Shown here: positions 9,501-18,598 of the stretch, piece by piece | Layout: each line of letters opens with the position of its first letter | Numbering within the stretch: position 1 is the stretch's first letter | Assembly (NCBI GenBank): GCA_031257315.1 | Contig: JAIROW010000022.1 | Location: 1 to 32,127, forward strand | DNA: 32,127 nucleotides | Reading direction: 5' to 3' | Source of the DNA: Prevotellaceae bacterium | GTDB lineage: Bacteria > Bacteroidota > Bacteroidia > Bacteroidales > UBA932 | Notes under the pieces: generated by a model | What the model was told of the DNA's origin: nothing | The model's database searches: none | What the model saw: the letters and a program-made list of their open reading frames with translations, nothing else | Program-made: the position numbers and the translations under genes

Positions 9501-9666
9501 TTTCCTGCGCAAAATGCACATCGCTTCGCTTGACCTGCAACTTGTAGGCAACAACCTGTTTGTTTTCGACAAGGTGAAAATCTTCGACCCCGAACAGGCG
9601 CAGAGAAACGGTCGCGTATATCCGATACCGGCTGTTTATACTTTTCAGATATATATAAACATGTAA
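6538..9666 (+). CDS. SusC/RagA-family TonB-linked outer membrane protein
   Basis: CarboxypepD-reg-like N-terminal domain (MQGTVVDTAGLPIPSVTVYIKD), TonB plug (LLGGKIAGVISMQTSGEPG, VLIDGLEGDLNSIDPADIESFSILKDASATAVYGVRGANGVVLVNTKKG), 1042 aa barrel. Confidence 0.97.
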   Translation: MSRILCLLMILLFAGINAEAQQKKTFVMQGTVVDTAGLPIPSVTVYIKDKISIGTITDSDGKFSIKANRGDMLVFNFISYQQQEFLVTEDNLNMRVVMQEDASLLEEVVVIGMGSQRKISSVAAVSTVDPGSLQVPSPSVANLLGGKIAGVISMQTSGEPGKNISEFWVRGIGTFGASSGALVLIDGLEGDLNSIDPADIESFSILKDASATAVYGVRGANGVVLVNTKKGLEGKLQITGRANVSLSQLKRMPKYIRAYDYAMLVNEALEVRGEDPKYSPVEMAIIRDQLDPDMYPDVSWQDEVMNPYSWKQTYYASARGGGNVSRYFVSLGMSDETAAYKYEKNNVDGSNASYNTYNYRVNVNVNVTKTTDMFFGSDGHLSIRKEPGMANTDYIWNAQSQITPLMFPIRYSTGQLPAAGSNQAGLASPYVMINHTGKAQHEEYQGKMTLALNQDLAMFLEGLKFKAQFAYDMYSYHDEKDAKQKSLWRAVERNNLGDIIMREMVQESKNRFEQPNNQYRKYHFESNLNYDRLFGKHHRVSGLLYYYLSDQQKTKDIKDRMTAIPVRYQGVSSRLTYNYADTYMIDVNFGYTGSENFKPGSQYGLFPSLALGWVPTSYKWVKEKLPFLDFLKIRGSYGTVGNDRIAGDRRFPYLTLLNWKNDSHLWGSSSNRETIDESIVGADNLVWEKALKADLGIEGRLLNNRLSFVVDIFSDTRDGIFQPRVQVPDYVGVITMPYGNVGKMKSYGSDGNIEFRQEINKNMSFTLRANYTYSKNMVQNWEQMYEKYPYLENTGYPNESLRGYQSLGFFKDDDDIKYSPRQTFGAVRPGDIKYKDINGDGKVDSEDKVPLSRNTFPVLMYGFGGEFHYKNFTLGILLKGTGKTDYFHVGQWVSNDEPSNGMGYVPFHDGESGNVLAIVADPKNRWIPRDYAIAHGIDPALAENPNARFPRLQYGHNNNNSQLSDFWKGDARYLRLQEITLSYNLKNDFLRKMHIASLDLQLVGNNLFVFDKVKIFDPEQAQRNGRVYPIPAVYTFQIYINM

Positions 9667-9679
9667 AAAATACGAAACA

Positions 9680-11695
9680 ATGAAAAAGATATTAAAATAT
9701 TCAGCAATTTTTATTCTGTTCGCAGCATTGCCGAGTTCGTGCCGCGACTTTCTCAATGTGGACGACCGTTTTGGCGACGAACTGAAACTCGACTCCGTAT
9801 TCCAGAGCGCCCGCTACCTCGAAGCCTACATGTGGGGCGCAGGGGCGCGTTTCTCCGACGAAGGCAACCTGTACGTAAGACCTGTAACGCCCGGACCGAT
9901 GGCTTCGGACGAGGGCTTTTCGATGCACAGCGTGCCGGGTATGTCGTATGTGCTGGGCGAAATCAGCGCCGACAATCTTGGAAACTTCGACCAGTGGGGC
10001 GAAATGTATAAAATCATTCGTAAGTGCAACACCATTATCAGCCATATCGACGAAGTGCCGGACATGGAAGAAGAAGACTATATCCGCATCATTTCATACA
10101 CTCGCTTTTTCCGCGCCTACGCATATTATCATCTGCTTATGAATTTCGGTCCCCCCATTCTGCTCGGCGACGAAGTGATGGAAACTAACGCTCAAATTCA
10201 GAACTACGACCGTCCGCGTTCAACCTACGACGAAGCGATGGAATATATCTGCACCGAATTTGAAACAGCTGCCGAAGGACTGCCCCTCGTCGTTCCGATT
10301 ATGGACTTCGGGCTGCCGACCAGAGGCGCCGCCTACGGACTGGTTGCCCGACTGCGCCTGATACACGCAAGCCCGCTGTATAACGGCGGCGCGGCAGCAC
10401 GTCTCTATTTCGGCAAATGGACGCGCAAAACCGACGGCAAATATTATGTAAATCAGCAGTATGACGAGCGACGCTGGGCTATTGCCGCCGCCGCTGCGCT
10501 CAGAGTTATGGAAATGAAAGGCATGGGAGGTCTGAAACTTTACGACCTCTATACCGTTCCCGCCGACGACAATACTGTGCCGCTGTCGGGCGAGGCGTTG
10601 ACCGTAGCGCTGAACATCGACCCTGCTTACAGTAACAGATTTCCCGACGGAGCAGCAGGCATTGACCATTATAAATCATATTCCGAAATTTTCAACGGTG
10701 AAGCGCCAATGACATTCTGCTCCGAATACGTGTGGGCGAGAGAATCGGGAGACATTACCAGAGCCACCCAGTATGCTTTCCCCTACACGCTGGGCGGCTT
10801 TAATGGACAGTGCGTTACTCAAAAAGTCGTTGACGCATACCTGATGGACGACGGGCGTACCAAAGAGGCTGCCCGCGCCGACAATTATTATCAGGAATCG
10901 GGCTTCACCTCGCAGACAAGATTCTTTTCCGGCTACCGGCTCAACAATATGGTATTCAACATGTACGCCAATCGCGAAATGCGTTTCTACGCATCTGTCG
11001 GTTTTAGCGGATGTATATGGAATACAGTCATGGCAAGCGGAACGCAGGGTATGCTGCAAATACCAGTCAGCTATGCCTACGATTCGCCCAACGGCAAGTT
11101 GGGTCCGACTAATCCAACCGACTATCCGATAACCGGATACGTTCTGCGTAAAGGTATTCACCCTGCCGACGTGTGGATTGAGGTTGCCGGCGCACGCCGT
11201 TCGCAGAAAGCGTTTTCGATTGTCCGGTACGCCGAAATTCTGCTTTCATACGCCGAAGCCATAAACAATCTCTCATCTTCGCATACGGTAGAAATGGACG
11301 GTCAGACTTATACTTTCACCCGCGACGTCAATGAAATCAAGCGCGGATTCAACCCCGTGCGATACCGCGCCGGACTGCCCGGACTGGGACAGTCGCAGTT
11401 AAACAACCGCGCCGAAGTTCAGAAACAGATTGAACGCGAGCGAATGGTCGAGTTCCTTTTCGAGAACCGTCGCTACTTCGACGTCCGCCGCTGGGGAATC
11501 TACGAAGACACTGAACGCGAACCTGTTATGGGTATGAATACCGAAGGTTCGGGAGCGTCGTACAATCAGCGCGTCGTTCCGAATACATCGCGCGTCGGTC
11601 GTCGCGCCGTTAACCGGAAAATGGTATTTCTGCCGCTGCCGCGAAACGAACTGAAACGTCTGCCGTCGCTCGACCAGAATCCGGGATGGGAATAG
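9680..11695 (+). CDS. RagB/SusD-family nutrient-binding outer membrane lipoprotein
   Basis: Lipobox LPSSC; FFRAYAYYHLLMNFGPPILL, YAEILLSYAEAINN, IERERMVEFLFENRRYFDVRRWG; directly downstream of SusC. Confidence 0.97.
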   Translation: MKKILKYSAIFILFAALPSSCRDFLNVDDRFGDELKLDSVFQSARYLEAYMWGAGARFSDEGNLYVRPVTPGPMASDEGFSMHSVPGMSYVLGEISADNLGNFDQWGEMYKIIRKCNTIISHIDEVPDMEEEDYIRIISYTRFFRAYAYYHLLMNFGPPILLGDEVMETNAQIQNYDRPRSTYDEAMEYICTEFETAAEGLPLVVPIMDFGLPTRGAAYGLVARLRLIHASPLYNGGAAARLYFGKWTRKTDGKYYVNQQYDERRWAIAAAAALRVMEMKGMGGLKLYDLYTVPADDNTVPLSGEALTVALNIDPAYSNRFPDGAAGIDHYKSYSEIFNGEAPMTFCSEYVWARESGDITRATQYAFPYTLGGFNGQCVTQKVVDAYLMDDGRTKEAARADNYYQESGFTSQTRFFSGYRLNNMVFNMYANREMRFYASVGFSGCIWNTVMASGTQGMLQIPVSYAYDSPNGKLGPTNPTDYPITGYVLRKGIHPADVWIEVAGARRSQKAFSIVRYAEILLSYAEAINNLSSSHTVEMDGQTYTFTRDVNEIKRGFNPVRYRAGLPGLGQSQLNNRAEVQKQIERERMVEFLFENRRYFDVRRWGIYEDTEREPVMGMNTEGSGASYNQRVVPNTSRVGRRAVNRKMVFLPLPRNELKRLPSLDQNPGWE

Positions 11696-11770
11696 TTATC
11701 AGACTTATGATTAATAATAATGGATATGAATTTTGATAAATTTATGAATTTAATAAAACAACAGATAATA

Positions 11771-14437
11771 ATGAATCAGACTGTTAAATATAAAACTGCG
11801 TTTTTTTTCGTATTGGCGATGCTCGGAATAACCTGTTCGTGCAACGACGACGACATCTATAAACAGGAACAGTACAAAAACGTTTTTATGGTGGTCAGCG
11901 ACGACGATATTTACAACGTTTTCAGCGAAGTGTTTCCACTCGGCGTAGCCGAATCTGACGGTTATGTCTCGGCTTCGGTTGGCGGCACAAACAGTACCGG
12001 CAAGGATATTAAAATAGACTTTGTAAGAGACGAAACTCTGCTTGGCGATTACAATATCGGCAATTTCGACGTCGATGCAAGCCGTTATGCAAGAGCTTTG
12101 CCCGAAGCCAACTACAAAATCGACGACTATTCGCTGACAATACCGGCAGGGCAGCGCGGCGGACGCATGAAAATAAGAGTAAAACCAAACGGTCTGTCGC
12201 CCGATTCGACTTACCTTATACCGTTGCGTATTCAGTCGTTTACAAACTACGAAGTCAACCCCGAAAAAAGCAGCGTCCTGTACCGCGTAAGAATAAAAAA
12301 CTGCTATGCCTCGCAGGACGTCAGCACAAGCTACGCCATGCGCGGATATGTCAGCGAAAACGGAGCGCCTTTCGTTAACGTTCAGGTCAGCAAAACGCTC
12401 ACTCCTGTCAGTGGAAACAGGGTTCGCATGATCGCCGGTCTCGAATCCGTCGAAGCAAACAACATGCTGGCTTCTATAAACGATAAAGCCATTGTACTGG
12501 AAATAACCGATTTTGGAGAAGTAAATCTTATCCCTCACAAAAATATTACAGTTGAAAAACTTTCGACCGACGACAATTTTCCCAATGTTTTCACCATTGA
12601 GGACGACGGTTACAGGACATACAAGACTTTCCTGCTGTATTACCGCTACATGCTGTCGGGCAGTAGTACATGGACGGAAGTAAAGGAAGAACTGCGATAC
12701 GAATACAGAGAAAAGGAACAGCCCGAAGACGAAACAGCCTGCTTTACCGGCGTTGCACGACCCAACATGCCAGCAGTTATCAAAAGCGTCAACAGTATTG
12801 GCGATGTAACTCTTGTTATATGGGAGCGCAAAAACGGCAAAGCCTGCGAACTGACTTACGTGAACTCCAGCGGACAGACCGTAACGGTTAATGCTCCGGT
12901 TGGCGAAAACGCTACAATTTTAATAGATTACAACGGCGACGCTTCCGACATGAGTTTTGTTACCGTTGCCGGCGATCTGCGTTCGTTGCCGCGACGGTTC
13001 AACGGCACGATAGAACAGAAACCCGCCACGACCGTAACCCAGATTACGCATTTCGGAAACGGAACATTAGTTGGGCTGAGCGACCGCAACGGCTTCGATT
13101 TCCGTATAGAATATCTGAATACCTCCGACCAGAGAGTCAGCATAGTTATTCCTGTCAGCAACAAGGAAACGGGCAACGATATTCGCGGACAAATTCTTAC
13201 AGATTTCAAATCCGACCTCAAATACTGGATGATAGTCAGCGGAGTTGAAATTAACGAAGGAACATATCAGGACGGCAATATAAAAGACGTGAGATATACC
13301 GTTAAAGCTGGCGAAATCAATGAAATCAAGATAGTTGACTTCGATTGCGGCGGCGAAGGCGTAAGTTATCATGATGACAATAAAAGCAACGATGGACCAA
13401 ACAACTACCGTGAAACTCTCGGCGAATTCAACTGCGGCGTTGACATAGAAGGAAGCACGCCTAATATCGGATATACATATAACGGCGAATGGGTTATGTT
13501 TACGCTGAACGTACAGGACGCAGGCAACTATGCTTTTGACCTCCTTGTTTCGGTAAACGATCCCAACGCCAGTTATTCGCTCGAAGTGAACGGAGAAGAA
13601 TTTCCCTCTTATTCTCTTGAAAATAACGGAGATTGGCAGTCTTACCGCTGGTATAACGGAACTAACAATATCGAAATGCCGGTATTGAACCTCAAACAGG
13701 GCATAAACACCATCAAGTTTAAAATGGTGGGCGGCGGCTTTAATATCCGCTCGTTCCGACTTGCCGTTCCGGAGCTGATGCCCCCTGCCGTTGCGCCGCT
13801 GGCTTTGCCGTCCATTACTCAAACCGCTCAGGGGCTTTGGCAGTTCAATGACGCAACGTCTGTCGGAAAAGCAACCGTCGTCGGGCAGGATTTGATTCCG
13901 GTCGGTCAGAAAGTTGAAATCAAGTCTAAAAGCGGTTACAAATATGCGTATGTCGGCAGAGGCAGCTATTTACGCTGCAATCATGGCTTTGCCGCAAGCG
14001 GAGGCGGTTCGCGCGTCAACGAATATACCCTGATGATAGACTTCTTTTTATTGCAGGTAACAGAACCAAAACTGTATTATTCGCTGCTGCAAACCAAGAC
14101 TGACAACAGCGACGACGGCGACCTGTTCATAAATCCCAGCGGCGCTTTCGGGGTTGGCAGTTATTATTCGGCTAACAACGTTGCAACAGCTAACGAATGG
14201 CAGCGCTATGTCTTTGTATTAAAGGTAAACAACAGCGGCGAAAAAATATTCCGTCAGTACCGCAACGGCGTACTGATTAAGGAAGACAACAGTCAGACGC
14301 TCGACAGCCGTTTTGCGCTCGAGCCTGCCGGAATGCTTATCTTTGCCGACGAAGACGGCGAAGATAACGGACTGTTTGTCAGCTCTGTGGCTGTATGGAA
14401 TCGCGCTCTTGACCCGTCAGAAATACCCGGACTGTAA
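11771..14437 (+). CDS. Surface glycan-binding-type lipoprotein: DUF1735-like N-terminus, one 'FGNG' module, CBM6-like domain, C-terminal LamG/concanavalin-like domain (longest ORF starts at 11720)
   Basis: ATG at 11771 gives MNQTVKYKTAFFFVLAMLGITCSCNDDD (lipobox). CBM6-like FDCGGEGVSYHD...YRETLGEFNCGVDIEG...NGEWVMFTLNVQDAGNYAFDL. LamG-like C-terminus (TLMIDFFLLQVTEPKLYYSLLQTK...SSVAVWNRALDPSEI). Confidence 0.85.
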   Translation: MNQTVKYKTAFFFVLAMLGITCSCNDDDIYKQEQYKNVFMVVSDDDIYNVFSEVFPLGVAESDGYVSASVGGTNSTGKDIKIDFVRDETLLGDYNIGNFDVDASRYARALPEANYKIDDYSLTIPAGQRGGRMKIRVKPNGLSPDSTYLIPLRIQSFTNYEVNPEKSSVLYRVRIKNCYASQDVSTSYAMRGYVSENGAPFVNVQVSKTLTPVSGNRVRMIAGLESVEANNMLASINDKAIVLEITDFGEVNLIPHKNITVEKLSTDDNFPNVFTIEDDGYRTYKTFLLYYRYMLSGSSTWTEVKEELRYEYREKEQPEDETACFTGVARPNMPAVIKSVNSIGDVTLVIWERKNGKACELTYVNSSGQTVTVNAPVGENATILIDYNGDASDMSFVTVAGDLRSLPRRFNGTIEQKPATTVTQITHFGNGTLVGLSDRNGFDFRIEYLNTSDQRVSIVIPVSNKETGNDIRGQILTDFKSDLKYWMIVSGVEINEGTYQDGNIKDVRYTVKAGEINEIKIVDFDCGGEGVSYHDDNKSNDGPNNYRETLGEFNCGVDIEGSTPNIGYTYNGEWVMFTLNVQDAGNYAFDLLVSVNDPNASYSLEVNGEEFPSYSLENNGDWQSYRWYNGTNNIEMPVLNLKQGINTIKFKMVGGGFNIRSFRLAVPELMPPAVAPLALPSITQTAQGLWQFNDATSVGKATVVGQDLIPVGQKVEIKSKSGYKYAYVGRGSYLRCNHGFAASGGGSRVNEYTLMIDFFLLQVTEPKLYYSLLQTKTDNSDDGDLFINPSGAFGVGSYYSANNVATANEWQRYVFVLKVNNSGEKIFRQYRNGVLIKEDNSQTLDSRFALEPAGMLIFADEDGEDNGLFVSSVAVWNRALDPSEIPGL

Positions 14438-14476
14438 AATGAATTTAAATATGATGATAGATAAAAGACAACAGAT

Positions 14477-17400
14477 ATGAAAAAGTTGGTTTATTTGATA
14501 CAGATACTGATTGCAGCAGCCATGACCTCAGGCTGCGCCGATCAGATAAGAAAAGATTCGATAGAGAATTTAATCTATACGGACAAAAACGCTCTGAAAA
14601 TGGTTTTCGGAGCAAAGATGCAGCTCGAAGCCAGTCCCTCCACCGCCGCCTTCCACTGGACGTCGGAAGATGCTTCGATAGTAACGGTCAGCAGTACCGG
14701 ATTAGTCGAAGCCGTAGGGCTTGGCGAAACAAATGTGATTATTTCTTCGGGCGACATGCGCAAACTGGTGCCGATTGAAGTAATCAACCGTTTACCTTCT
14801 GTAATTACCCGCTTCGGAAACGGAATACTGCTGCGCTGGAACGACAGTCCGGTAGCCTCGTTTGTCAAAACGGATTTGAAGTACGTCAGCCAGTCGGGAG
14901 AGCAGAAAACCGTATCTGCCATGCCTGCCGACGTCGAAACCTTTATTGCCGACTATGGCGGGGAACTGACCGGCGCAGGAGTATATAATCTCTCAACCGG
15001 CGCAAAAACTCTGGAGCCTGTCGAATATGCAGTCAACGACCTGTCGCTGACCATGACCGACAAAAGCAACAACATTGTCGAGGCGCGTAACTTCGACGCC
15101 GGCGGCGAAAACGCGGCTTGGAGCGACGCGGATACGCTAAACCGTACCGGCAACAGATATCGCGCAAATATCGGCGACCTTAACTGCGGCGTGGAAATCG
15201 GCGCGGGAGGCGACGTGCAGATGCAGGCTGGCGAATGGCTGCGATACACGTTCTGGGTCGAAACCGAAACCGAATATGTTTTCGACATTGAAGCGTCGGT
15301 ACTCGAACCGAGCGGAGCCGACTGCGCAATAAGCATCGACGGCGGCAGCGCTACCGCGTATCACCTCGACGCTGTCGGCAGCGAAGAATACTGTCTGTGG
15401 TACTATGCCTCGTACCCGCGACAGCCAAAGCAGCGCTTTCATTTTCAGCGCGGACGGCACGAAATGAAACTGTCGGTAACGGCAGGCAATGTCAACGTCA
15501 ACCGCATGAGTTTCCTGCCAAGAATCGAAATGGCTTCTCTTACGCCAGTGTTAAGCTATAATTTTACAGATGCGGGCGACTATGCCAAGCCGTCAACCGG
15601 TTCTGTGCGTCTCGAATTTTCGTACCCCGACAGCGTCAGGGCAGCGCCGTCGCCTCCACAGGGAGCAGCCGCAGTCCGCATTGTCAAGTCGAACCGCGTC
15701 AAAATCCATAACCCCGCGACAAATCCGCTCTACACTTATACAATGATGTGGGACGTAAGAATCGAATCCGCAAACATGAAATATGCACTGTTGCAGACAG
15801 GTATCGACAATACAAATAAAAATGACCTGATGATTGACAATGTCGGAAGTATTGGCATGGAAAACGACGGCAGCTCCGGCGAAGGAGGCAGATACGACGG
15901 CACTGCTCCGACTGTAATATCCGGAAAATGGACGCGCATATTCCTGACAGCCGATTTGTCAAACGTCGAAAATCCCGTTATAAAAGTCTATTGCGACGGA
16001 CTGTTTGCAAAACGCATTACGTTCAACGACGCAAGCCTCTCGCGCATGCAGCTTGGCGAACTGTTCTGGATATTTACCGACAGAGACGGCGGATATGAAA
16101 ACACGATAGACTGTGCCGGCTTCTCGTTCTGGAACTCATGCCTGACCGACGAGCAGATTGCAGCCATCGGAGCGTTGCCGCAGTCGAAATCCAAACGGAT
16201 AAAGACCGTTACCAACTTCGGAAACGGTACTCTTGTCAGCTGGGACGAAGACGGCAGGTCGGAACTGACATACACCAATACCGACAACCGCCGCGTTACA
16301 GTCGTTACGTATGAGCTTACAACAATTCTCCGCGATTTCAAAACAGGACTGAGCTACAAATCATTCTTCAACGGTCAAACCGTCGAACAGCAGTTTCCCG
16401 ACGATCAGATACGCGATTTGCGATATACTGTCAAACCCGACGAAACCTGTACCGTTGACATACGGAATTTCGACTGCGGAGGCGAAGGCGTCGCCTATCA
16501 CGACACCAACGAAACAATATTTGCACTTGACAACAATTGCGGCGGCAACTGCGACGGCGATATGACCAAAGGTTCGGACTATCGCAACGAAATAGGCGAC
16601 ATAGGCTGCGGAGTCGATATTAACGTCGATGGATACATCGGAGTTTTCTATGCAGGCGAATGGCTGCAATATACTGTCAGCGCAGAGCAGGAAGGCGACT
16701 ATTTCTTCGACATAAACCTGTCGATGTACTCGCTGCTGTACGGCGAAAAACGGTTCGTCTGCGGGGTCAGCTGCAATAACGGCGAAGGAGGCGCGTTTTC
16801 CACCGAAATAACAGATAATGGCTCGGCAACCGCTTTCCGCTGGTATCACAAAGAAAACAGTATCAGACATCCACTGCTTCACCTGAAACGCGGCGCCAAC
16901 GTTATCCGAATAACTATCCTGTCGGGCGAATACAGCGACCACAGGTACGGCAACCTTAGCATCAAGGACTTCAGTTTGAGACACAAGGATCTGTACCTGC
17001 CGCAGGGCATACAGACGTCAACGCTGTATGGCAACGGGCTGAGAATTACGTTCGCAGACCAGTGGCTTTACGATTACGAACTGTCGTACATCGACCAGAA
17101 CAATCGCCAGCGCTCGCTGCTGGTAAACGAAGCCGCTCTAATGATTACCGATTATAAGTCAGGACTGGGATACATTACCCGTTCCGGCGGCGAACTGATT
17201 CCCAATCCGACTACCGTTTCCGTTACCGACATCAGCGCTACCGTTAAAAAGTCAGAACCCTGCATAATAAGGTTTATTGACTTTGACTACGGCGGCGAAG
17301 GCATCTCATTCCACGACAACGACGCAACAAACAGCGGCAGAGATACGTACCGCGCCGATATTGGAGATTTTACAAGCAGCGCCGTTGACATAGACGGCAG

Positions 17401-17722
17401 CAGTACTCCGCCAAATATCGGCTGGACAAATAACGGCGAATGGCTGCGTTACACTGTCAATGTCGAAGAAGCAGGCTACTATGCGTTTGACCTCAAAATA
17501 GCCACAAGCGGTTCCCCAAGTTATTTTCTCGAAATAAACGACGAAAGACAGGGTAACTATTCGCTTACCAGCTGGGGCAGCTGGACTGACTATAAATGGC
17601 ATAACGAAACTTACAACCAGAGCCACATTTATTATCTCGCAAGAGGAAAGAACGTCATAAAGTTCACAACAGGCGGCAGCACAAACCTGATGGAAATGAA
17701 GTTTGTGTTTGACCACAATTAG
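14477..17722 (+). CDS. Multimodular surface lipoprotein: BIG2-like domain, three 'FGNG + CBM6-like' modules and one LamG-like domain
   Basis: Lipobox MTSGC; BIG2 MQLEASPSTAAFHWTSEDASIVTVSSTGLVEAVGLGETNVII; three (F/Y)GNG segments each followed by a DFD(C/Y)GGEG..YHD-type CBM6-like domain (first copy divergent). Confidence 0.85.
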   Translation: MKKLVYLIQILIAAAMTSGCADQIRKDSIENLIYTDKNALKMVFGAKMQLEASPSTAAFHWTSEDASIVTVSSTGLVEAVGLGETNVIISSGDMRKLVPIEVINRLPSVITRFGNGILLRWNDSPVASFVKTDLKYVSQSGEQKTVSAMPADVETFIADYGGELTGAGVYNLSTGAKTLEPVEYAVNDLSLTMTDKSNNIVEARNFDAGGENAAWSDADTLNRTGNRYRANIGDLNCGVEIGAGGDVQMQAGEWLRYTFWVETETEYVFDIEASVLEPSGADCAISIDGGSATAYHLDAVGSEEYCLWYYASYPRQPKQRFHFQRGRHEMKLSVTAGNVNVNRMSFLPRIEMASLTPVLSYNFTDAGDYAKPSTGSVRLEFSYPDSVRAAPSPPQGAAAVRIVKSNRVKIHNPATNPLYTYTMMWDVRIESANMKYALLQTGIDNTNKNDLMIDNVGSIGMENDGSSGEGGRYDGTAPTVISGKWTRIFLTADLSNVENPVIKVYCDGLFAKRITFNDASLSRMQLGELFWIFTDRDGGYENTIDCAGFSFWNSCLTDEQIAAIGALPQSKSKRIKTVTNFGNGTLVSWDEDGRSELTYTNTDNRRVTVVTYELTTILRDFKTGLSYKSFFNGQTVEQQFPDDQIRDLRYTVKPDETCTVDIRNFDCGGEGVAYHDTNETIFALDNNCGGNCDGDMTKGSDYRNEIGDIGCGVDINVDGYIGVFYAGEWLQYTVSAEQEGDYFFDINLSMYSLLYGEKRFVCGVSCNNGEGGAFSTEITDNGSATAFRWYHKENSIRHPLLHLKRGANVIRITILSGEYSDHRYGNLSIKDFSLRHKDLYLPQGIQTSTLYGNGLRITFADQWLYDYELSYIDQNNRQRSLLVNEAALMITDYKSGLGYITRSGGELIPNPTTVSVTDISATVKKSEPCIIRFIDFDYGGEGISFHDNDATNSGRDTYRADIGDFTSSAVDIDGSSTPPNIGWTNNGEWLRYTVNVEEAGYYAFDLKIATSGSPSYFLEINDERQGNYSLTSWGSWTDYKWHNETYNQSHIYYLARGKNVIKFTTGGSTNLMEMKFVFDHN

Positions 17723-17773
17723 TTGACTGACAGTTTGACAGATTTCTAAAAATAGGGCATTGCTTTTTATATT

Positions 17774-17801
17774 GCAGGGACGCGATTTATCGCGTCCCTG
17801 C
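17774..17801. terminator. Hairpin GCAGGGACGCGA-ttta-TCGCGTCCCTGC after the SusCD-type operon
   Basis: 12-bp perfect inverted repeat 52 nt after the stop of the last operon gene; core related to the palindrome at 4155. Confidence 0.6.
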
Positions 17802-17959
17802 CTTTGTTTCCTGCCTTTGACAATGCGTAACACTAAACGGTTTTCCGCAAATTATAATCAAAAAGAGGCGCTATCAAGCTGTGCTTTTGAAATTTCGGGA
17901 ACAAATATTGGCAAACGTATGCTCGAATTTTTTACAGTCTCTACTCAGTCTGTCAACCG

Positions 17960-18598
17960 TCAATTATTGTCAGACAGGTCGTTGTATGAAAGCAGATTGT
18001 TGAAAACGGCATAAACCGTTAATCCTGAAACTGTTCTGATGCCGGTTTTGCGTGCTATGTTCTTGCGGTGCGAAACAATGGTATGTATGGACAGAAAGCA
18101 CTGTTCGGCTATTTCCCTGTTTGTCATGCCTTTTGCAATTAAAACAAGAATTTCCTTTTCTCTGTCAGACAGGTCAACGTTTTCGCGTCCGGTTCTGATA
18201 CTCAACTCGTCAAATCTTCGCATAATTTGTTGAAGTTTATACACTATTTTGGTCTCGTCTTCGTATATGTCCAGCGTGCTGTTGAAATTTTCGAGAATTT
18301 GAGGAGAAACATATCCGTAAATGATGGCTACAAAAAATGTATGCGGGTGGTTTTCAAACATGTTCCGTATCGAAAACTGTCTGTAAAAACTTATAACCGC
18401 AGGGTTTATAAGCAGTATGTCGAATTGAAGCCCTGTTTTTTCGGCTTCCATAAATAATTCAAAATCACAGAAACAGACAAATACAGTATATTCGGAATTG
18501 CTTTCAATCATCTGTTTCAGCCCTGTCTGAATAACCGGCGAAGGCTCTACAATTATAATTTTCAGATTTGAATCACTGTCCATCGAACATATTTTCAA
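17960..18598 (-). CDS. LuxR/FixJ-type HTH response regulator-like protein with degenerate receiver domain
   Basis: C-terminal LSDREKEILVLIAKGMTNREIAEQCFLSIHTIVSHRKNIARKTGIRTVSGLTVYA; N-terminal receiver-like fold IIIVEPSPVIQTGL...FDILLINPAVISF. Confidence 0.9.
   Translation of the reverse strand: MKICSMDSDSNLKIIIVEPSPVIQTGLKQMIESNSEYTVFVCFCDFELFMEAEKTGLQFDILLINPAVISFYRQFSIRNMFENHPHTFFVAIIYGYVSPQILENFNSTLDIYEDETKIVYKLQQIMRRFDELSIRTGRENVDLSDREKEILVLIAKGMTNREIAEQCFLSIHTIVSHRKNIARKTGIRTVSGLTVYAVFNNLLSYNDLSDNN

Noticed and set aside
8857-9756. Long antisense ORF (299 aa) inside SusC, plus 6931-7677, 7681-8151 and others
   Set aside because: Antisense shadow ORFs of a well-supported SusC gene; no recognisable domains; composition reflects the sense codon usage.
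11750-12538. Antisense ORFs 11750-12538 and 13067-13822 in the surface lipoprotein gene
   Set aside because: Shadow ORFs opposite a clear DUF1735/CBM6-like coding sequence.
5165-17722. Horizontal acquisition of the SusCD-type operon based on apparently higher GC than the flanks
   Set aside because: Only an eye-level impression; GC and codon-usage profiles would be needed, and highly expressed membrane operons can differ in composition without transfer.
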